NCBI RefSeq assembly: GCF_030408775.1
Contig: NZ_CP047210.1
Location: 248,001 to 312,000, forward strand
Direction of reading: 5' to 3'
Length of the DNA: 64,000 nt
Source: Corynebacterium fournieri
GTDB lineage: Bacteria > Actinomycetota > Actinomycetes > Mycobacteriales > Mycobacteriaceae
The notes under the pieces were generated by a model. The model saw only the letters and a program-made list of their open reading frames with translations. It did no database searches and was not told the origin of the DNA. Positions within the stretch are counted from its first letter, which is position 1. The number at the start of each line of letters is the position of its first letter. Below are positions 1 to 8,650 of the stretch, piece after piece. The translations under genes were made by a program, and so were the position numbers.

Positions 1-284
1 CCCCCTCGTCCGCGGGTCCGTTTGTGAAGCGCACGCTGACCGCGCCGGGTCTGCGTCAGCTCATCGCGTTCATTTCCCGCATGACGGCGGCGGACCGTGC
101 GGAGCTCGAGGGCATCAACTCGGACCGCTCCCACCAGATCGTCGCAGGTGCGTTGGTGGCGGAGGCTGCGATGCGCGCGTTGAATGTTGATAAGTTAGAG
201 ATCTGTCCGTGGGCCTTGCGCGAGGGCGTGATCTTGAAACGCATCGACCAGGGATCCCTGGGCACCGAAAAAACGAGCCGATAA
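1..284 (+). CDS. Ppx/GppA exopolyphosphatase-family protein, C-terminal fragment
   Basis: The frame is open from base 3 to a TAA at 282-284 and has no plausible upstream start inside the window, so the gene is cut by the window edge; the GTG at 24 is an internal Val codon. The roughly 93 visible residues end with RSHQIVAGALVAEAAM and CPWALREGVIL, the typical C-terminal end of actinobacterial Ppx/GppA phosphatases, which hydrolyse polyphosphate or pppGpp. The ASKHA nucleotide-binding motifs lie outside the window. Position just upstream of a membrane protein and proC is the usual corynebacterial order. Family assignment is firm; substrate is not determined. Confidence 0.85.
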   Translation, partial: PSSAGPFVKRTLTAPGLRQLIAFISRMTAADRAELEGINSDRSHQIVAGALVAEAAMRALNVDKLEICPWALREGVILKRIDQGSLGTEKTSR

Positions 285-299
285 AGGAGACGACAACTC

Positions 300-1295
300 A
301 TGGCCGACAAGCAGCTCACTGTTGCCGAGCTCCTCGCGCGCGCTGAGAAGGAAAACCCGTCCGGCGAGCGCCGCCCGCGCCGTCGCCGCAGCCTCGAGGA
401 CGGTGGCGTTTCTGTCGCCGAGCTGACGGACTCCTTTAAGAAGGTCGACGTCAAGCCGGCCGAGGTGAAGCACTCCAGCGTGCCTATCGACGCACCTTCG
501 GATACCTCCAAAAAGACCCCCAAGCCCGCCGCGGCTCAGCCGGCAGACGCAGCACCTGCCGCCTCGAATGCTCAGGCGGGGCAGTCCAAGCGGGTGGAAG
601 TCACGCATGTCCCGGCGAAGCCGGACAAGGCGCAACCGGCCGCGCCGAAGCGTGCCGAGGACGCCCCAGCTGAGGTGAAGCAGGTTGAGGTGAAGCAAGC
701 TGAGGCGAAGCCCGCCGCAGCCAAGCCCGCGCAGGGCGAGTCTGTGAAGCTGCGCCCGGCCGCGAAGCCGGAGGCGCCGAAACCTGCCGCGGCGCCAGCC
801 GCAGCTCCCGCCGCCCCCAAGCCCGCCGCAGCGCCAGCTGCGGCAGCTGCGGCGCCGGCCGCCGACGAGACCACGGTGCTGCGCAAGGTTGAAGCCAAGC
901 CGGAGGCGCAGCGCGCGACCGCGCAGCCGGACGACACCAACGAGATCCGTGCCGTGGACGCCCCGGAGCCGCAGCGCGCGGAGAAGGACATCTTCGACGA
1001 GCCCGCCGCCGAGCTCGATGAGGTGGGCGATTACGAGGTTGAGGAGGCATCCGTCAACCCGATCCTGCTGGTCCTGCTGGTGTTCTTCGGCGTGCTGCTG
1101 GGCGTGCTGGGGTTCCTGGCGTTTAAGTGGCTGTGGGCCAACATCATGACGATTGTGGCGGTGCTGCTGGGCATCGCCCTCATCGCTGGCGTCGTGGCAG
1201 CCGTCGGCGCGCTTGGAAGCAACCGCGACAAGATCACCATGACCATCGCTGGTCTGGCCGCCGCGGTTATCGCGTTCGGCCCGTCCCTGCTGTAA
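300..1295 (+). CDS. Ala/Pro/Lys-rich membrane protein of unknown function
   Basis: 331 residues. Residues 1-250 are highly charged and rich in Ala, Pro and Lys, with imperfect repeats of the type VKQ(V/A)E and KPAAAPAA at about 120-190, and look disordered. The C-terminus holds three hydrophobic segments (about 253-276, 281-306 and 312-331), so a long cytoplasmic or cell-wall-facing arm is anchored by a small membrane domain. An AAGGAG motif at 283-288 supports the ATG at 300. It sits between the phosphatase gene and proC, probably in one transcript. No enzymatic motif is visible and I assign no function. Confidence 0.8.
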   Translation: MADKQLTVAELLARAEKENPSGERRPRRRRSLEDGGVSVAELTDSFKKVDVKPAEVKHSSVPIDAPSDTSKKTPKPAAAQPADAAPAASNAQAGQSKRVEVTHVPAKPDKAQPAAPKRAEDAPAEVKQVEVKQAEAKPAAAKPAQGESVKLRPAAKPEAPKPAAAPAAAPAAPKPAAAPAAAAAAPAADETTVLRKVEAKPEAQRATAQPDDTNEIRAVDAPEPQRAEKDIFDEPAAELDEVGDYEVEEASVNPILLVLLVFFGVLLGVLGFLAFKWLWANIMTIVAVLLGIALIAGVVAAVGALGSNRDKITMTIAGLAAAVIAFGPSLL

Positions 1296-1332
1296 TAGCA
1301 CACACGGCTGCAGCGCCGTAAGGAGGAGCACC

Positions 1333-2142
1333 ATGGACCGCATCGCCGTCATCGGAGCGGGAAACATCGGGGAAGCGTTCATCTCCGGCCTCGTCGGCGC
1401 CGGGGTGGATCCTGCGAAGATCACCGCGACGAACAGGTCGGAATCCCGCGGTGCCGAGCTGGCGCAGCGCTACGGCGTGCGCACCACCACCAACAACCGG
1501 GAGGCGGTGCGCGATGTGGACGTGGTGCTCCTGTGCGTCAAACCCGCGCAGATCCTTGATGTCATCGCGCAGCTGGGCGAGGAGCTGACAGTCGCCGACA
1601 CGTGCCCCGTGCTCGTCTCGATGGCCGCTGGCATCACCCTCGCCTCGATGGAGGAGGCGGTCTCTGCCGCCGGCACGCCGATCGTGCGCGTGATGCCCAA
1701 CACCCCGATGCTCCAGGGCAAGGGTGTGCTGGCCGCCGCGTGCGGCAGGTTTGTTGATGAGGGGCAACGGGACGACGTCGTCAAGCTTTTGTCCACTGTG
1801 GGCCAGGTGTTCGAGATCGCCGAGTCCCAGATGGATGCCGTGACCGCCATCTCCGGCTCCGGCCCGGCCTACTTCTTCTTGGTGGCTGAGGCGCTGGTGG
1901 ACGCTGGCGTCTCCCTCGGCCTGTCGCGCGAGCTGGCGGAGCAGCTGGCGTGTGCGACGGCTGCGGGCGCCGGTGTGATGCTCGAGGGCGAGGACAGTCC
2001 GGTTCAGCTGCGGGCGAAGGTGTCTTCGCCGGCGGGGACGACGGTGCGCGCGATCCGCGAGCTGGAGGAGTCTGGCATCCGCGGCGCGTTCTACCGCGCG
2101 ACGGAGATCTGCGCGAAGCGTTCGGACGAGCTCGGCCAGTAG
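1333..2142 (+). CDS. proC: pyrroline-5-carboxylate reductase
   Basis: 269 residues, normal length for ProC, which reduces 1-pyrroline-5-carboxylate to L-proline with NAD(P)H as the last step of proline synthesis in the cytosol. The N-terminus carries the Rossmann motif GAGNIGEAFI; the C-terminal domain has SGSGPAYFF and the signature KVSSPAGTTVRAI. AGGAGG at 1321-1326 lies 6 nt before the ATG. It follows the Ala/Pro-rich membrane protein by 37 nt and is probably cotranscribed with it. Confidence 0.96.
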   Translation: MDRIAVIGAGNIGEAFISGLVGAGVDPAKITATNRSESRGAELAQRYGVRTTTNNREAVRDVDVVLLCVKPAQILDVIAQLGEELTVADTCPVLVSMAAGITLASMEEAVSAAGTPIVRVMPNTPMLQGKGVLAAACGRFVDEGQRDDVVKLLSTVGQVFEIAESQMDAVTAISGSGPAYFFLVAEALVDAGVSLGLSRELAEQLACATAAGAGVMLEGEDSPVQLRAKVSSPAGTTVRAIRELEESGIRGAFYRATEICAKRSDELGQ

Positions 2143-2333
2143 CCGCGGCCCGTCCGCCCTAATCACAACTTTCACAACCGTTTCTGTAGGTTGACTGCCT
2201 GCACTTTGAAAATTTTCTTCCACTTAAGTCGCACTCGACGCTCATTTCACGTTAGGGTGGTTCAAGCACGTGCGTGTTCGTCCTGCGGGAGGGGAAGCCT
2301 GCAGCGCGTTTGCGTGCCGAGAGGTATGAATTA

Positions 2334-2525
2334 GTGGTTAACGAAGATAAAGGAAAGTTCCTGACGGTCGCCGAGGTCGCGGAGATCATGCGCGTTTCCA
2401 AGATGACCGTTTACCGCCTCGTTCACTCCGGCGAGCTGCCCGCCGTCCGCGTGGGCCGCTCCTTCCGGGTCAACGAGTCGGCTGTAAGCGAGTACCTGGA
2501 GTCCTCCGTCTACGACGTGGGATAA
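2334..2525 (+). CDS. small helix-turn-helix DNA-binding protein (excisionase/MerR-like)
   Basis: 63 residues from the GTG at 2334, which is preceded by GAGAGG at 2319-2324; a further GTG at 2274 in the same frame lacks an RBS. The core FLTVAEVAEIMRVSKMTV and the following YRLVHSGELPAVRVG form a winged HTH of the Xis/BldC type (pfam HTH_17), ending SVYDVG. Such proteins bind direct repeats in actinobacterial promoters; BldC is the best studied. The gene is conserved next to proC in corynebacteria. Target genes are unknown. Confidence 0.85.
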   Translation: MVNEDKGKFLTVAEVAEIMRVSKMTVYRLVHSGELPAVRVGRSFRVNESAVSEYLESSVYDVG

Positions 2526-2558
2526 GCTCCGGTCCCCGTTTACAGGGCAGCAAGGAAA

Positions 2559-2596
2559 GACACCCGCCGCCGCCGGTTTCCGGCGCGGCGGGTGTC
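2559..2596 (+). terminator. intrinsic terminator after the HTH gene
   Basis: A GC-rich stem beginning GACACCCGCCG pairs with CGGCGGGTGTC around a TTTC loop, followed by TCGTTT. It lies 34 nt after the HTH stop codon and separates that transcript from the bS22 gene. Confidence 0.8.
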
Positions 2597-2616
2597 TCGT
2601 TTCCGCGGAAGGCTTT

Positions 2617-2645
2617 TTGGCCCTGAAAAGCCCTGGCGGTATGCT
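2617..2645 (+). promoter_or_regulatory. putative sigma-A promoter of the bS22 gene
   Basis: TTGGCC (2617-2622), a 17-nt spacer and TATGCT (2640-2645) form a good housekeeping promoter. Transcription would start near 2652, leaving a 5' UTR of about 105 nt before the bS22 ATG. Inferred from sequence only. Confidence 0.5.
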
Positions 2646-2756
2646 TTGCATGTTCAGGTTGGCCACCACCTGTGGGAGTGTGCACCTTCCACGTGCCGCG
2701 GAAGCGGTTGCGCCGGCCACGTACGTACGTACTTCAAGCAGAAAAGAGGTAGCCCG

Positions 2757-2858
2757 ATGGGTTCTGTCATCAAGAAGCGCCGCAAGCGCATGTCCAAGAA
2801 GAAGCACCGCAAGATGCTCCGCCGCACCCGCGTGCAGCGTCGTAAGCTCGGCAAGTAA
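2757..2858 (+). CDS. 30S ribosomal protein bS22 (AURKAIP1/COX24 domain protein)
   Basis: 33 residues, [15 protein letters not shown] followed by [17 protein letters not shown], more than half Lys and Arg. This matches the very small actinobacterial ribosomal protein bS22, known from mycobacterial ribosome structures and belonging to the COX24/AURKAIP1 family. The ATG follows AGAGG (2745-2749). Upstream in-frame ATGs would give an 88-residue protein with an implausible N-terminus, so the short form is chosen. A strong terminator follows. Confidence 0.9.
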   Translation: MGSVIKKRRKRMSKKKHRKMLRRTRVQRRKLGK

Positions 2859-2868
2859 GCCGAGTGTG

Positions 2869-2895
2869 GCCCGCCCCTGAGAGGGCGGGCTTTTT
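2869..2895 (+). terminator. intrinsic terminator after the bS22 gene
   Basis: GCCCGCCC pairs with GGGCGGGC around a CTGAGA loop and is followed by TTTTT: a textbook rho-independent terminator 10 nt after the bS22 stop codon. Confidence 0.92.
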
Positions 2896-2935
2896 CGTGG
2901 GCGGTGATGCCTATCGACGTCCTCCGGTCCCCAAA

Positions 2936-3020
2936 TGCTTACCCGAGGATGCTTACTTCGCAGGTGCGGAGCCGTATCGTGCCACAAGGCACTCGAGGGA
3001 TAAGCATCCAGGAGTAAGCA
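2936..3020. repeat. imperfect inverted repeat in the convergent intergenic region
   Basis: TGCTTACCCGAGGATGCTTA (from 2936) and the reverse complement of TAAGCATCCAGGAGTAAGCA (3001-3020) match at most positions, enclosing about 45 nt. Each arm itself holds two TGCTTA/TAAGCA words. It lies between the ends of the bS22 gene and the minus-strand HAD gene. Function unknown; a bidirectional stop structure or protein site are both possible. Confidence 0.5.
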
Positions 3021-3047
3021 CCCTCGCCGAGGTGGCACGTAAACCGC

Positions 3048-4058
3048 TCACCGGCGCTTGCGCAGCCACCACCACGCGCCGGCACCGGCCAGCGCCGCCG
3101 GGACGACGCTGGCGCGGAGAACCCGCCGCACCGAGCGGTAGTCCCGGACCGCCCAGCCCTGCGCCTTGGCGTGCTTGCGCAGCGCCCGGTCCGGGTTTAC
3201 GGCCACGGGGAAGCCGACCATCTCCAGCATGGGCAAGTCGTTGATGCTGTCGGAGTAGGCGGTGCACTTGGAAAGGTCGAGCTGCTGGAGCGCGGCAAGC
3301 GCCGCCACGGCGTGCTGCTTGCCGGGGCCGTGGAGGATGTCGCCGACGAGGCGGCCGGTGAACTTGCCGTCCTCCTCCTCCGCGACGGTGCCGAGCGCGC
3401 CGGTAAAGCCCAGCGTTTCCGCCAGCGCCTGGCCGATCTGGACCGGGGTGGCGGAGACCAGCCACACCTGCTGGCCGGCCGCCAAGTGCATGGAGGCCAA
3501 CTCGATGGTGTCGGCGTAGGACTTCTCCAGCATCCGGTTGTCCACGATCTCGCGGCAGGCCTCCTTCAGCTGTGCCACGCTTTTGCCCTTGACGATCGCC
3601 AGCGCCTGTTCGCGGCCCTCGGCGATGTCCGCGGCGTTTTCGGAGCCGGACAGGCGGTAGCGCAGCTGCTTGCGCAGGGCGGGGGCGAGCTCGGACAGGG
3701 TGATGAAGCGCTTTCTAAACAGCCCCTGCGCCAGCAGGATGAGCGAGGAGCCCTGGATGAGCGTGTTGTCCACGTCGAAAAAGGCCGCGGCCTCGGTGTC
3801 CTGGGGGATCTCCGGGTCGGGCTGGGTGATCTTGTGGCGCCCGGCTGTGGCGAAGGCGCCGCCGACGGAGTCCACGCCCAGGGCGAAGTCGTCGATGTTG
3901 ATGCCGAAGGTCTCTTCCACCGCGGCGGCTGCGGCGGCGCGGCCGGCGGTGCGCTGTGCGTCGTCGTCAAGCGGAGGCATCACGCGGTCCTCGAGGAAAC
4001 GGCGCAGGTTGCCTTGGGACTGGGACCACTGCGCGAGGAGTTCGCGCTGATCAGACAT
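3048..4058 (-). CDS. HAD-superfamily (subfamily IB) phosphatase, SerB-like
   Basis: 336 residues from the ATG at 4058, taken because MSDQRELLAQW is a natural start and the frame further upstream is junk. HAD motif I is FFDVDNTL (Asp95 and Asp97), motif II SATP, and motif III/IV the YSDSINDLPML segment, the pattern of HAD-IB phosphatases such as phosphoserine phosphatase. The first 90 residues are a helical, Ala-rich region; the last 25 contain a short hydrophobic segment ending WWWLRKRR, so the protein may be membrane-tethered. It is conserved beside hemA in corynebacteria. Substrate unknown; the true SerB is usually elsewhere. Confidence 0.85.
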   Translation of the reverse strand: MSDQRELLAQWSQSQGNLRRFLEDRVMPPLDDDAQRTAGRAAAAAAVEETFGINIDDFALGVDSVGGAFATAGRHKITQPDPEIPQDTEAAAFFDVDNTLIQGSSLILLAQGLFRKRFITLSELAPALRKQLRYRLSGSENAADIAEGREQALAIVKGKSVAQLKEACREIVDNRMLEKSYADTIELASMHLAAGQQVWLVSATPVQIGQALAETLGFTGALGTVAEEEDGKFTGRLVGDILHGPGKQHAVAALAALQQLDLSKCTAYSDSINDLPMLEMVGFPVAVNPDRALRKHAKAQGWAVRDYRSVRRVLRASVVPAALAGAGAWWWLRKRR

Positions 4059-4134
4059 GAGAAAAACGGCCCTTCCGGGTGGGGTATTACAGTGAGCTAA
4101 TCGTACAACGCCGGTGCTTGAAGGAGGAGCGGGG

Positions 4135-4371
4135 ATGAAAAAGGTCGAGCTGATGGTGAGGTCCACGTGCGGCTCGTGCGAACGGGTGGCGAGACAGATC
4201 GCGCCCGTGGTGGGCAACCACGGCGTGCAGCTGGCGCTCGTGGACGTGGACCAGGACGCCGACCTCGCTGCGGAATACGGCGACCGCGTGCCCGTTGTGG
4301 TCATCGACGGTGAGGAGTTTGCCTGCTGGGAAGTGGACAACGACGACCTGGACGCGGCGCTGTCCAACTAA
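4135..4371 (+). CDS. glutaredoxin-like protein (DUF836)
   Basis: 78 residues from the ATG at 4135, 6 nt after GGAGGAG (4123-4129). The N-terminal redox motif is STCGSCERV (CxxC), followed by a cis-Pro region RVPVVVIDGEEF, a compact thioredoxin fold of the glutaredoxin/DUF836 type. It sits immediately before hemA, divergent from the HAD gene; conserved linkage to heme genes suggests a thiol-redox link, but no partner is known. Confidence 0.85.
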   Translation: MKKVELMVRSTCGSCERVARQIAPVVGNHGVQLALVDVDQDADLAAEYGDRVPVVVIDGEEFACWEVDNDDLDAALSN

Positions 4372-4385
4372 AGGACTATCCTTTA
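4369..4385. repeat. perfect inverted repeat upstream of hemA
   Basis: TAAAGGA, a 3-nt CTA loop, then TCCTTTA. It overlaps the stop codon of the glutaredoxin-like gene and ends 31 nt before the hemA GTG. It could be a weak terminator stem or an operator for hemA; it does not match the DtxR iron box well. Confidence 0.55.
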
Positions 4386-4416
4386 GTTTGATTTTCAACG
4401 GACTGGAGGGTTTTGC

Positions 4417-5754
4417 GTGAGTGTTCTGCTTGTAGGGATGTCGCACAGGTCGGCGCCTGTGGCCCTGCTAGAACGGCTCAGCATGGACTCGGAGGTTCAG
4501 CACGGCGCGGCCAGCGCCCTGATTGCGCAGCCGTCGTTGTCTGAGGCGATGATCATCTCCACCTGCAACCGGCTGGAGGTCTACACCGTCACCAACGCGT
4601 TCCACTCTGGCGTGGAAGACGTGCTGCGCGTGCTGGGGGACGTATCCGGGGTGGATGTGGCTGAGCTGCGTAGCTACCTGTACGTGCGCTACGCGGATGC
4701 GGCGGCCGAGCATATCTTCACCGTCGCTTCCGGACTGGATTCGATGGTGGTGGGCGAGCAGCAGATCATCGGCCAAGTGCGCACCTCCTACGTCGATGCC
4801 GTCGAGCGCGGCACTGTCGGCCCGAACCTGCACTCGTTGGCGCAGGCGGCGCTGCACACCGGCAAGCGCGTGCACTCGGAGACGGGCATCGACGACTCCG
4901 GTGCGTCCATGGTCACCGTCGCGCTTGAGCGGGCGATGGAGCTGTTGCGTGTCGACGACCTCCGGGGCAAGCGTGCCCTCGTCCTCGGTGCCGGTGCCAT
5001 GAGCTCGCTCGCCGCGACTCACCTGGGCAAAAACGGGATTGATTCGCTGATTCTGGCCAACCGCACCCGCGACCGCGCCGAGCGCCTGGCGCAGCATTCC
5101 CGTGAAGCTGGCGTGCCGGCGGACGTGGTCGACTTCGCCGACCGCGCCACCGTGCTGGGCCAGGTGGACCTGGTGGTCTCGGCCACCGCCTCCGACGAAT
5201 TCACCATCACCGCGGACGACATCCCCGGCCCGCTCGTGCTGGCGGATCTGTCCCTGCCGCGCGACATCGACGACGCGGTGGCCGACATCGACGGCGTGGA
5301 CCTGGTCAATATCGAGTCCCTGCACGAGACGATGCGCGGCAGCGACAACGAGGACTCCAGGGCGCTGCGCCGCGCCGAGGCGATCGTGGCCGAAGAGGTG
5401 GACACGTTCGGCTCCGAGCAGCGCGTGCGCGAGGTCGCCCCGGCGGTGACCCGGCTGCGCCGCAACGCCGCCGAGATTTCCGGGCAGGAGCTGCAGCGGC
5501 TGCGCACCCGCCTGCCGGAGATGTCCGAATCAGACTTCGACCAGGTCTCCCGCATGGTCAAGCGCGTGGTGGACAAACTGCTGCACGAGCCGACGGTGAA
5601 GATCAAGGAGCTGGCGGCGACAGCGCAGACGGTGAGCGTGGAAGAGGCGGTCAGCGAACTGTTCGGGCTGGAAACCCCGTCTGTGGCGGTGCAGGCGCAG
5701 CGCCTGCCGCTGCCTGAGGAACTCAACCCGCAACTGCACGGCAAGGAGAAGTAG
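4417..5754 (+). CDS. hemA: glutamyl-tRNA reductase
   Basis: 445 residues from a GTG start with GGAGGG at 4405-4410. It reduces glutamyl-tRNA(Glu) to glutamate-1-semialdehyde with NADPH, the first committed step of the C5 heme pathway. The catalytic Cys50 lies in STCNRLEVY; VASGLDSMVVGEQQI is the family signature; a Rossmann motif GAGAMSS follows, then the C-terminal dimerisation helices. hemC starts directly after its stop codon, so the two are translationally coupled. Confidence 0.97.
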   Translation: MSVLLVGMSHRSAPVALLERLSMDSEVQHGAASALIAQPSLSEAMIISTCNRLEVYTVTNAFHSGVEDVLRVLGDVSGVDVAELRSYLYVRYADAAAEHIFTVASGLDSMVVGEQQIIGQVRTSYVDAVERGTVGPNLHSLAQAALHTGKRVHSETGIDDSGASMVTVALERAMELLRVDDLRGKRALVLGAGAMSSLAATHLGKNGIDSLILANRTRDRAERLAQHSREAGVPADVVDFADRATVLGQVDLVVSATASDEFTITADDIPGPLVLADLSLPRDIDDAVADIDGVDLVNIESLHETMRGSDNEDSRALRRAEAIVAEEVDTFGSEQRVREVAPAVTRLRRNAAEISGQELQRLRTRLPEMSESDFDQVSRMVKRVVDKLLHEPTVKIKELAATAQTVSVEEAVSELFGLETPSVAVQAQRLPLPEELNPQLHGKEK

Positions 5755-6636
5755 ATGTTCAGCATTGGCACCCGCGGATCCCACCTGGCCACCACCCAAT
5801 CCGGCCACGTGCGCGACGCGCTGGCAGCACACGGCCACCCCGCCGAGCTGCAGATTGTCACCACCCCGGGCGACCTGTCCCAGGCGCCGGTCGAGCGCAT
5901 CGGCGTAGGCGTGTTCACCTCCGCGCTGCGCGAGGCGCTGTTCAACGGCGAGGTGGACATTGCCGTGCATTCCTTCAAGGACCTGCCCACCGCGGACGAG
6001 CCGCGCGCCCACATGGTCATCCCAGTGCGCGAGGACAGCCGTGAGGCGCTCATCGCCCGCGACGGGCTCACCCTGGCCGAGCTGCCCGAAGGCGCGCGTG
6101 TGGGCACCTCCGCGCCGCGCCGGGTCTCCCAGCTCAAGGCGATGCGCCCCGACCTGGACATCCGCCCCCTGCGCGGCAACATCGAGCGCCGTATGAGCTA
6201 CGTGGAAAATGGGGAGCTGGACGCGATCATCCTCGCCTATGCCGGCCTGGTGCGCGGCGGCTACGGCGACCGCGCGACCGAGGTCTTCGCTACGGACGTG
6301 TTCATGCCCGCGCCCGCACAGGGGGCGCTGTCCGTGGAATGCCGCGCGGACGATGCTGCTGCGCGCGAGGCGGTTGACAAGATTGTGGACGTCGCCGCCA
6401 CCGCCGAATCCGCCGCTGAGCGTGCCGTGCTGGCCACCTTGGAGGCGGGCTGCACCGCGCCGGTTGCCGCCTCGGCCACCTTCGACGGACAGGGTGTGTC
6501 CCTGCGCGCCGGCGTGTTCGCCCTCGACGGCTCTCGCCAGCTGGTGGAGGAGGCCCAAGGCGCCGACCCGGTGGAGCTGGGCCGCAAGGTTGCGCAGGCG
6601 CTGCTGCAGCGCGGCGCCGCCGATCTGATGGATTAG
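5755..6636 (+). CDS. hemC: porphobilinogen deaminase (hydroxymethylbilane synthase)
   Basis: 293 residues; the ATG follows the hemA TAG with no gap. It polymerises four porphobilinogens into hydroxymethylbilane. Visible signatures: [12 protein letters not shown] at the N-terminus, [17 protein letters not shown], and [11 protein letters not shown] with Cys233 as the expected anchor of the dipyrromethane cofactor. Length is slightly short of the E. coli enzyme but normal for the family. Confidence 0.97.
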   Translation: MFSIGTRGSHLATTQSGHVRDALAAHGHPAELQIVTTPGDLSQAPVERIGVGVFTSALREALFNGEVDIAVHSFKDLPTADEPRAHMVIPVREDSREALIARDGLTLAELPEGARVGTSAPRRVSQLKAMRPDLDIRPLRGNIERRMSYVENGELDAIILAYAGLVRGGYGDRATEVFATDVFMPAPAQGALSVECRADDAAAREAVDKIVDVAATAESAAERAVLATLEAGCTAPVAASATFDGQGVSLRAGVFALDGSRQLVEEAQGADPVELGRKVAQALLQRGAADLMD

Positions 6637-6682
6637 CGGCCCGCGTCGCCGGTGCGCAAACCCCGCCGGCAACATGATGGTT

Positions 6683-6710
6683 TTGTTCTTAGGCAGAAGC
6701 CTTTTATGGT
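6683..6710 (+). promoter_or_regulatory. possible promoter ahead of the uroporphyrinogen gene
   Basis: TTGTTC (6683-6688), a 16-nt spacer and TATGGT (6705-6710). The spacer contains the small palindrome AGGC-AGAA-GCCT. It lies in the 185-nt gap between hemC and the uroporphyrinogen-III gene. Sequence-based guess. Confidence 0.35.
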
Positions 6711-6821
6711 TGGAGATACCATACGTTCATTACCCTCCGTGCAATCGGGTAGGCAGGGCGGAATGCAGCCCTGACCCAGCCGCGCGGGGGCGGTTTATTT
6801 GTGCCTAGAAGAGATTTCTGA

Positions 6822-8582
6822 ATGACAGAGCCCACTCACACCCCCCAGCCGGGGAAGGTGATTTTCGTCGGTGCAGGACCCGGCAACCCAGAGTTGCTCA
6901 CTGTCCGCGCCCGCGAGGTGATGGAATCCAACTCTATCGCCCTTGTAGATCCGGAAGTGTCAACGGGGGTCCGCAACGTGGTTGCGGCGGCGCTGCCAGT
7001 GCCGAAAGCCAAGATGGACGCGGCCGACGCCTGTTACGAGCAAATGTGCGCGAAGGCGAAGGAAGCCGGTGCGCGGCGCAAGCCGCCCCGCCCGGAGGAC
7101 CCGACCGCTGCGGAGTTGCAGGAGGTAGGGCTGGACGGCGGAACGATCGTCGCAAAGCTTGAGCAAGCGCTGCAAGAAGCCGCGGACGCGGTCGAGCGCG
7201 GCGAGGCTGGCGACGGCGACGTGATCCGGCTTGTGTGCGGCAACCCGCTCACCCGCGACACGGTGATGGACGAAATCTCCGCCGTTGCCGCCGCAGGGAT
7301 GGAATTCCAAGTGGTACCGGGGATGTCGCTGCCGTCGACGGTGCCCTCGTTCGCCGGCATTGCGCTGGGCTCGACGTACACGGAGGCCGACCTGAACCAC
7401 GGCAACGTGGACTGGGACCAGCTGGCCGCCGCGCCGCAGCCGCTGGTGTTCCAAGCCACCCAGGACAACCTGGCCGAGATGGTGGAGCAGCTCACGCAGC
7501 GCGGCTTCCAAAGCGCAACGCCGCTGACGGTGACCACGCGCGGCACGACCCGCCTGCAGCGCACCTTCGACGCGACGCTGGGCACCGTGGGCAAGCTGGA
7601 CGCGGAACTGGAAGGGCCGCTGGTAGTCACGCTGGGCACCACGGCGGACGACCGTTCGAAGTACTCCTGGTGGGAAAACCGCCCGCTCTACGGCTGGCGC
7701 GTGCTCGTGCCCCGCGCGAAATCGCAGGCGGGGCCGATGAACGCCCGCCTGTCCCAGCACGGCGCGATCCCGCAGTCCGTGCCCACGATCTCCCTGGAGC
7801 CGCCGCGCAACCCGGCGCAGATGGACCGCGCGATCAAGGGCATTGTGGAGGGCCGCTACCAGTGGATCCTGTTCACCTCCGTCAACGCCGTCGACGCTGT
7901 GTGGTCCAAGTTCGAGCAGCTGGGTCTCGACGCGCGCTCGTTCGCGGGCGTGCACCTGGGCGCGGTGGGGCAGAAGACGGCCGACGCGTTGTTCGCCCGC
8001 GGCATGCAGGCGGAGTTGGTGCCGCACCGCACGAAGCAGAACGCGGCCGGGCTGGCGGAAGCCTTCCCGGAGTACGTCGAGGACATCGATCCGGTCTCCC
8101 GCGTACTGTTGCCGCGCGCTGACTTAGGCTCCGACGTGCTGGTCGACGGCCTGGTGGACAAGGGCTGGGAGGTCGACGATGTGGTGGCCTACCGCACGGT
8201 GCGCGCCGCCCCGCCGCCGCCGGAGACGCGCGACATGATCAAAACCGGCGGCTTCGACGCGGTGTGCTTTACCTCCCCGTCGACGGTGAAGAACCTGGTG
8301 GGCATCGCGGGCAAACCGCATTCGCGCACCATCATCGCCTGTATCGGCCCGGTCACCGCAGCCGAGGCGCGGGAGCAGGGCTTGCGTGTCGACGTCGTTC
8401 CGGAGGTCGCCGACATCCCCAACCTCGTCGACGCTCTGGCGGAGCACGTGGCTGGCCTGCGCGCCGCCGGGCAGCTGCCGCCGCCGCGCAAGAAGCGCCG
8501 CAAGTCCGCGGCTGCGAGCGCCGACAAGGCCGCCGCGAAATCGACGGGCAAGGACGAAGGTTCCGCGGCGGCAGCCGGATAG
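6822..8582 (+). CDS. hemD: bifunctional uroporphyrinogen-III C-methyltransferase / uroporphyrinogen-III synthase
   Basis: 586 residues in two domains. The N-terminal part (about 1-255) is a tetrapyrrole methylase, with [18 protein letters not shown] and VCGNPLTRD, which would methylate uroporphyrinogen III to precorrin-2 with SAM. The C-terminal part (about 280-545) is HemD-like, closing hydroxymethylbilane to uroporphyrinogen III. A Lys/Ala-rich tail of about 35 residues follows. This fusion is usual in actinobacteria and feeds both the heme and the siroheme/cobalamin branches. Divergence in the methylase domain (for example the long [16 protein letters not shown] insert) leaves its catalytic activity less certain than the synthase. 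Confidence 0.93.
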   Translation: MTEPTHTPQPGKVIFVGAGPGNPELLTVRAREVMESNSIALVDPEVSTGVRNVVAAALPVPKAKMDAADACYEQMCAKAKEAGARRKPPRPEDPTAAELQEVGLDGGTIVAKLEQALQEAADAVERGEAGDGDVIRLVCGNPLTRDTVMDEISAVAAAGMEFQVVPGMSLPSTVPSFAGIALGSTYTEADLNHGNVDWDQLAAAPQPLVFQATQDNLAEMVEQLTQRGFQSATPLTVTTRGTTRLQRTFDATLGTVGKLDAELEGPLVVTLGTTADDRSKYSWWENRPLYGWRVLVPRAKSQAGPMNARLSQHGAIPQSVPTISLEPPRNPAQMDRAIKGIVEGRYQWILFTSVNAVDAVWSKFEQLGLDARSFAGVHLGAVGQKTADALFARGMQAELVPHRTKQNAAGLAEAFPEYVEDIDPVSRVLLPRADLGSDVLVDGLVDKGWEVDDVVAYRTVRAAPPPPETRDMIKTGGFDAVCFTSPSTVKNLVGIAGKPHSRTIIACIGPVTAAEAREQGLRVDVVPEVADIPNLVDALAEHVAGLRAAGQLPPPRKKRRKSAAASADKAAAKSTGKDEGSAAAAG

Positions 8583-8650
8583 CTCTGGGGACAGCTGGAC
8601 AGGGGCCGGGAAAGTGCGCTGGCTGGGTCGTGTCGGAGGTGCGTTCTAAG

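Noticed and set aside
195-1424. Long minus-strand open frame opposite the Ala/Pro-rich protein gene
   Set aside because: High-GC antisense frame; Arg/Gly/Leu-rich translation with no recognisable fold.
2721-2732. GTACGTACGTAC run
   Set aside because: Three tetranucleotide units only; too short for a microsatellite or CRISPR-type array.
4369-4385. Reading the hemA-upstream palindrome as an iron box
   Set aside because: Arm sequence and spacing differ from the 19-bp DtxR consensus; recorded only as an unexplained palindrome.
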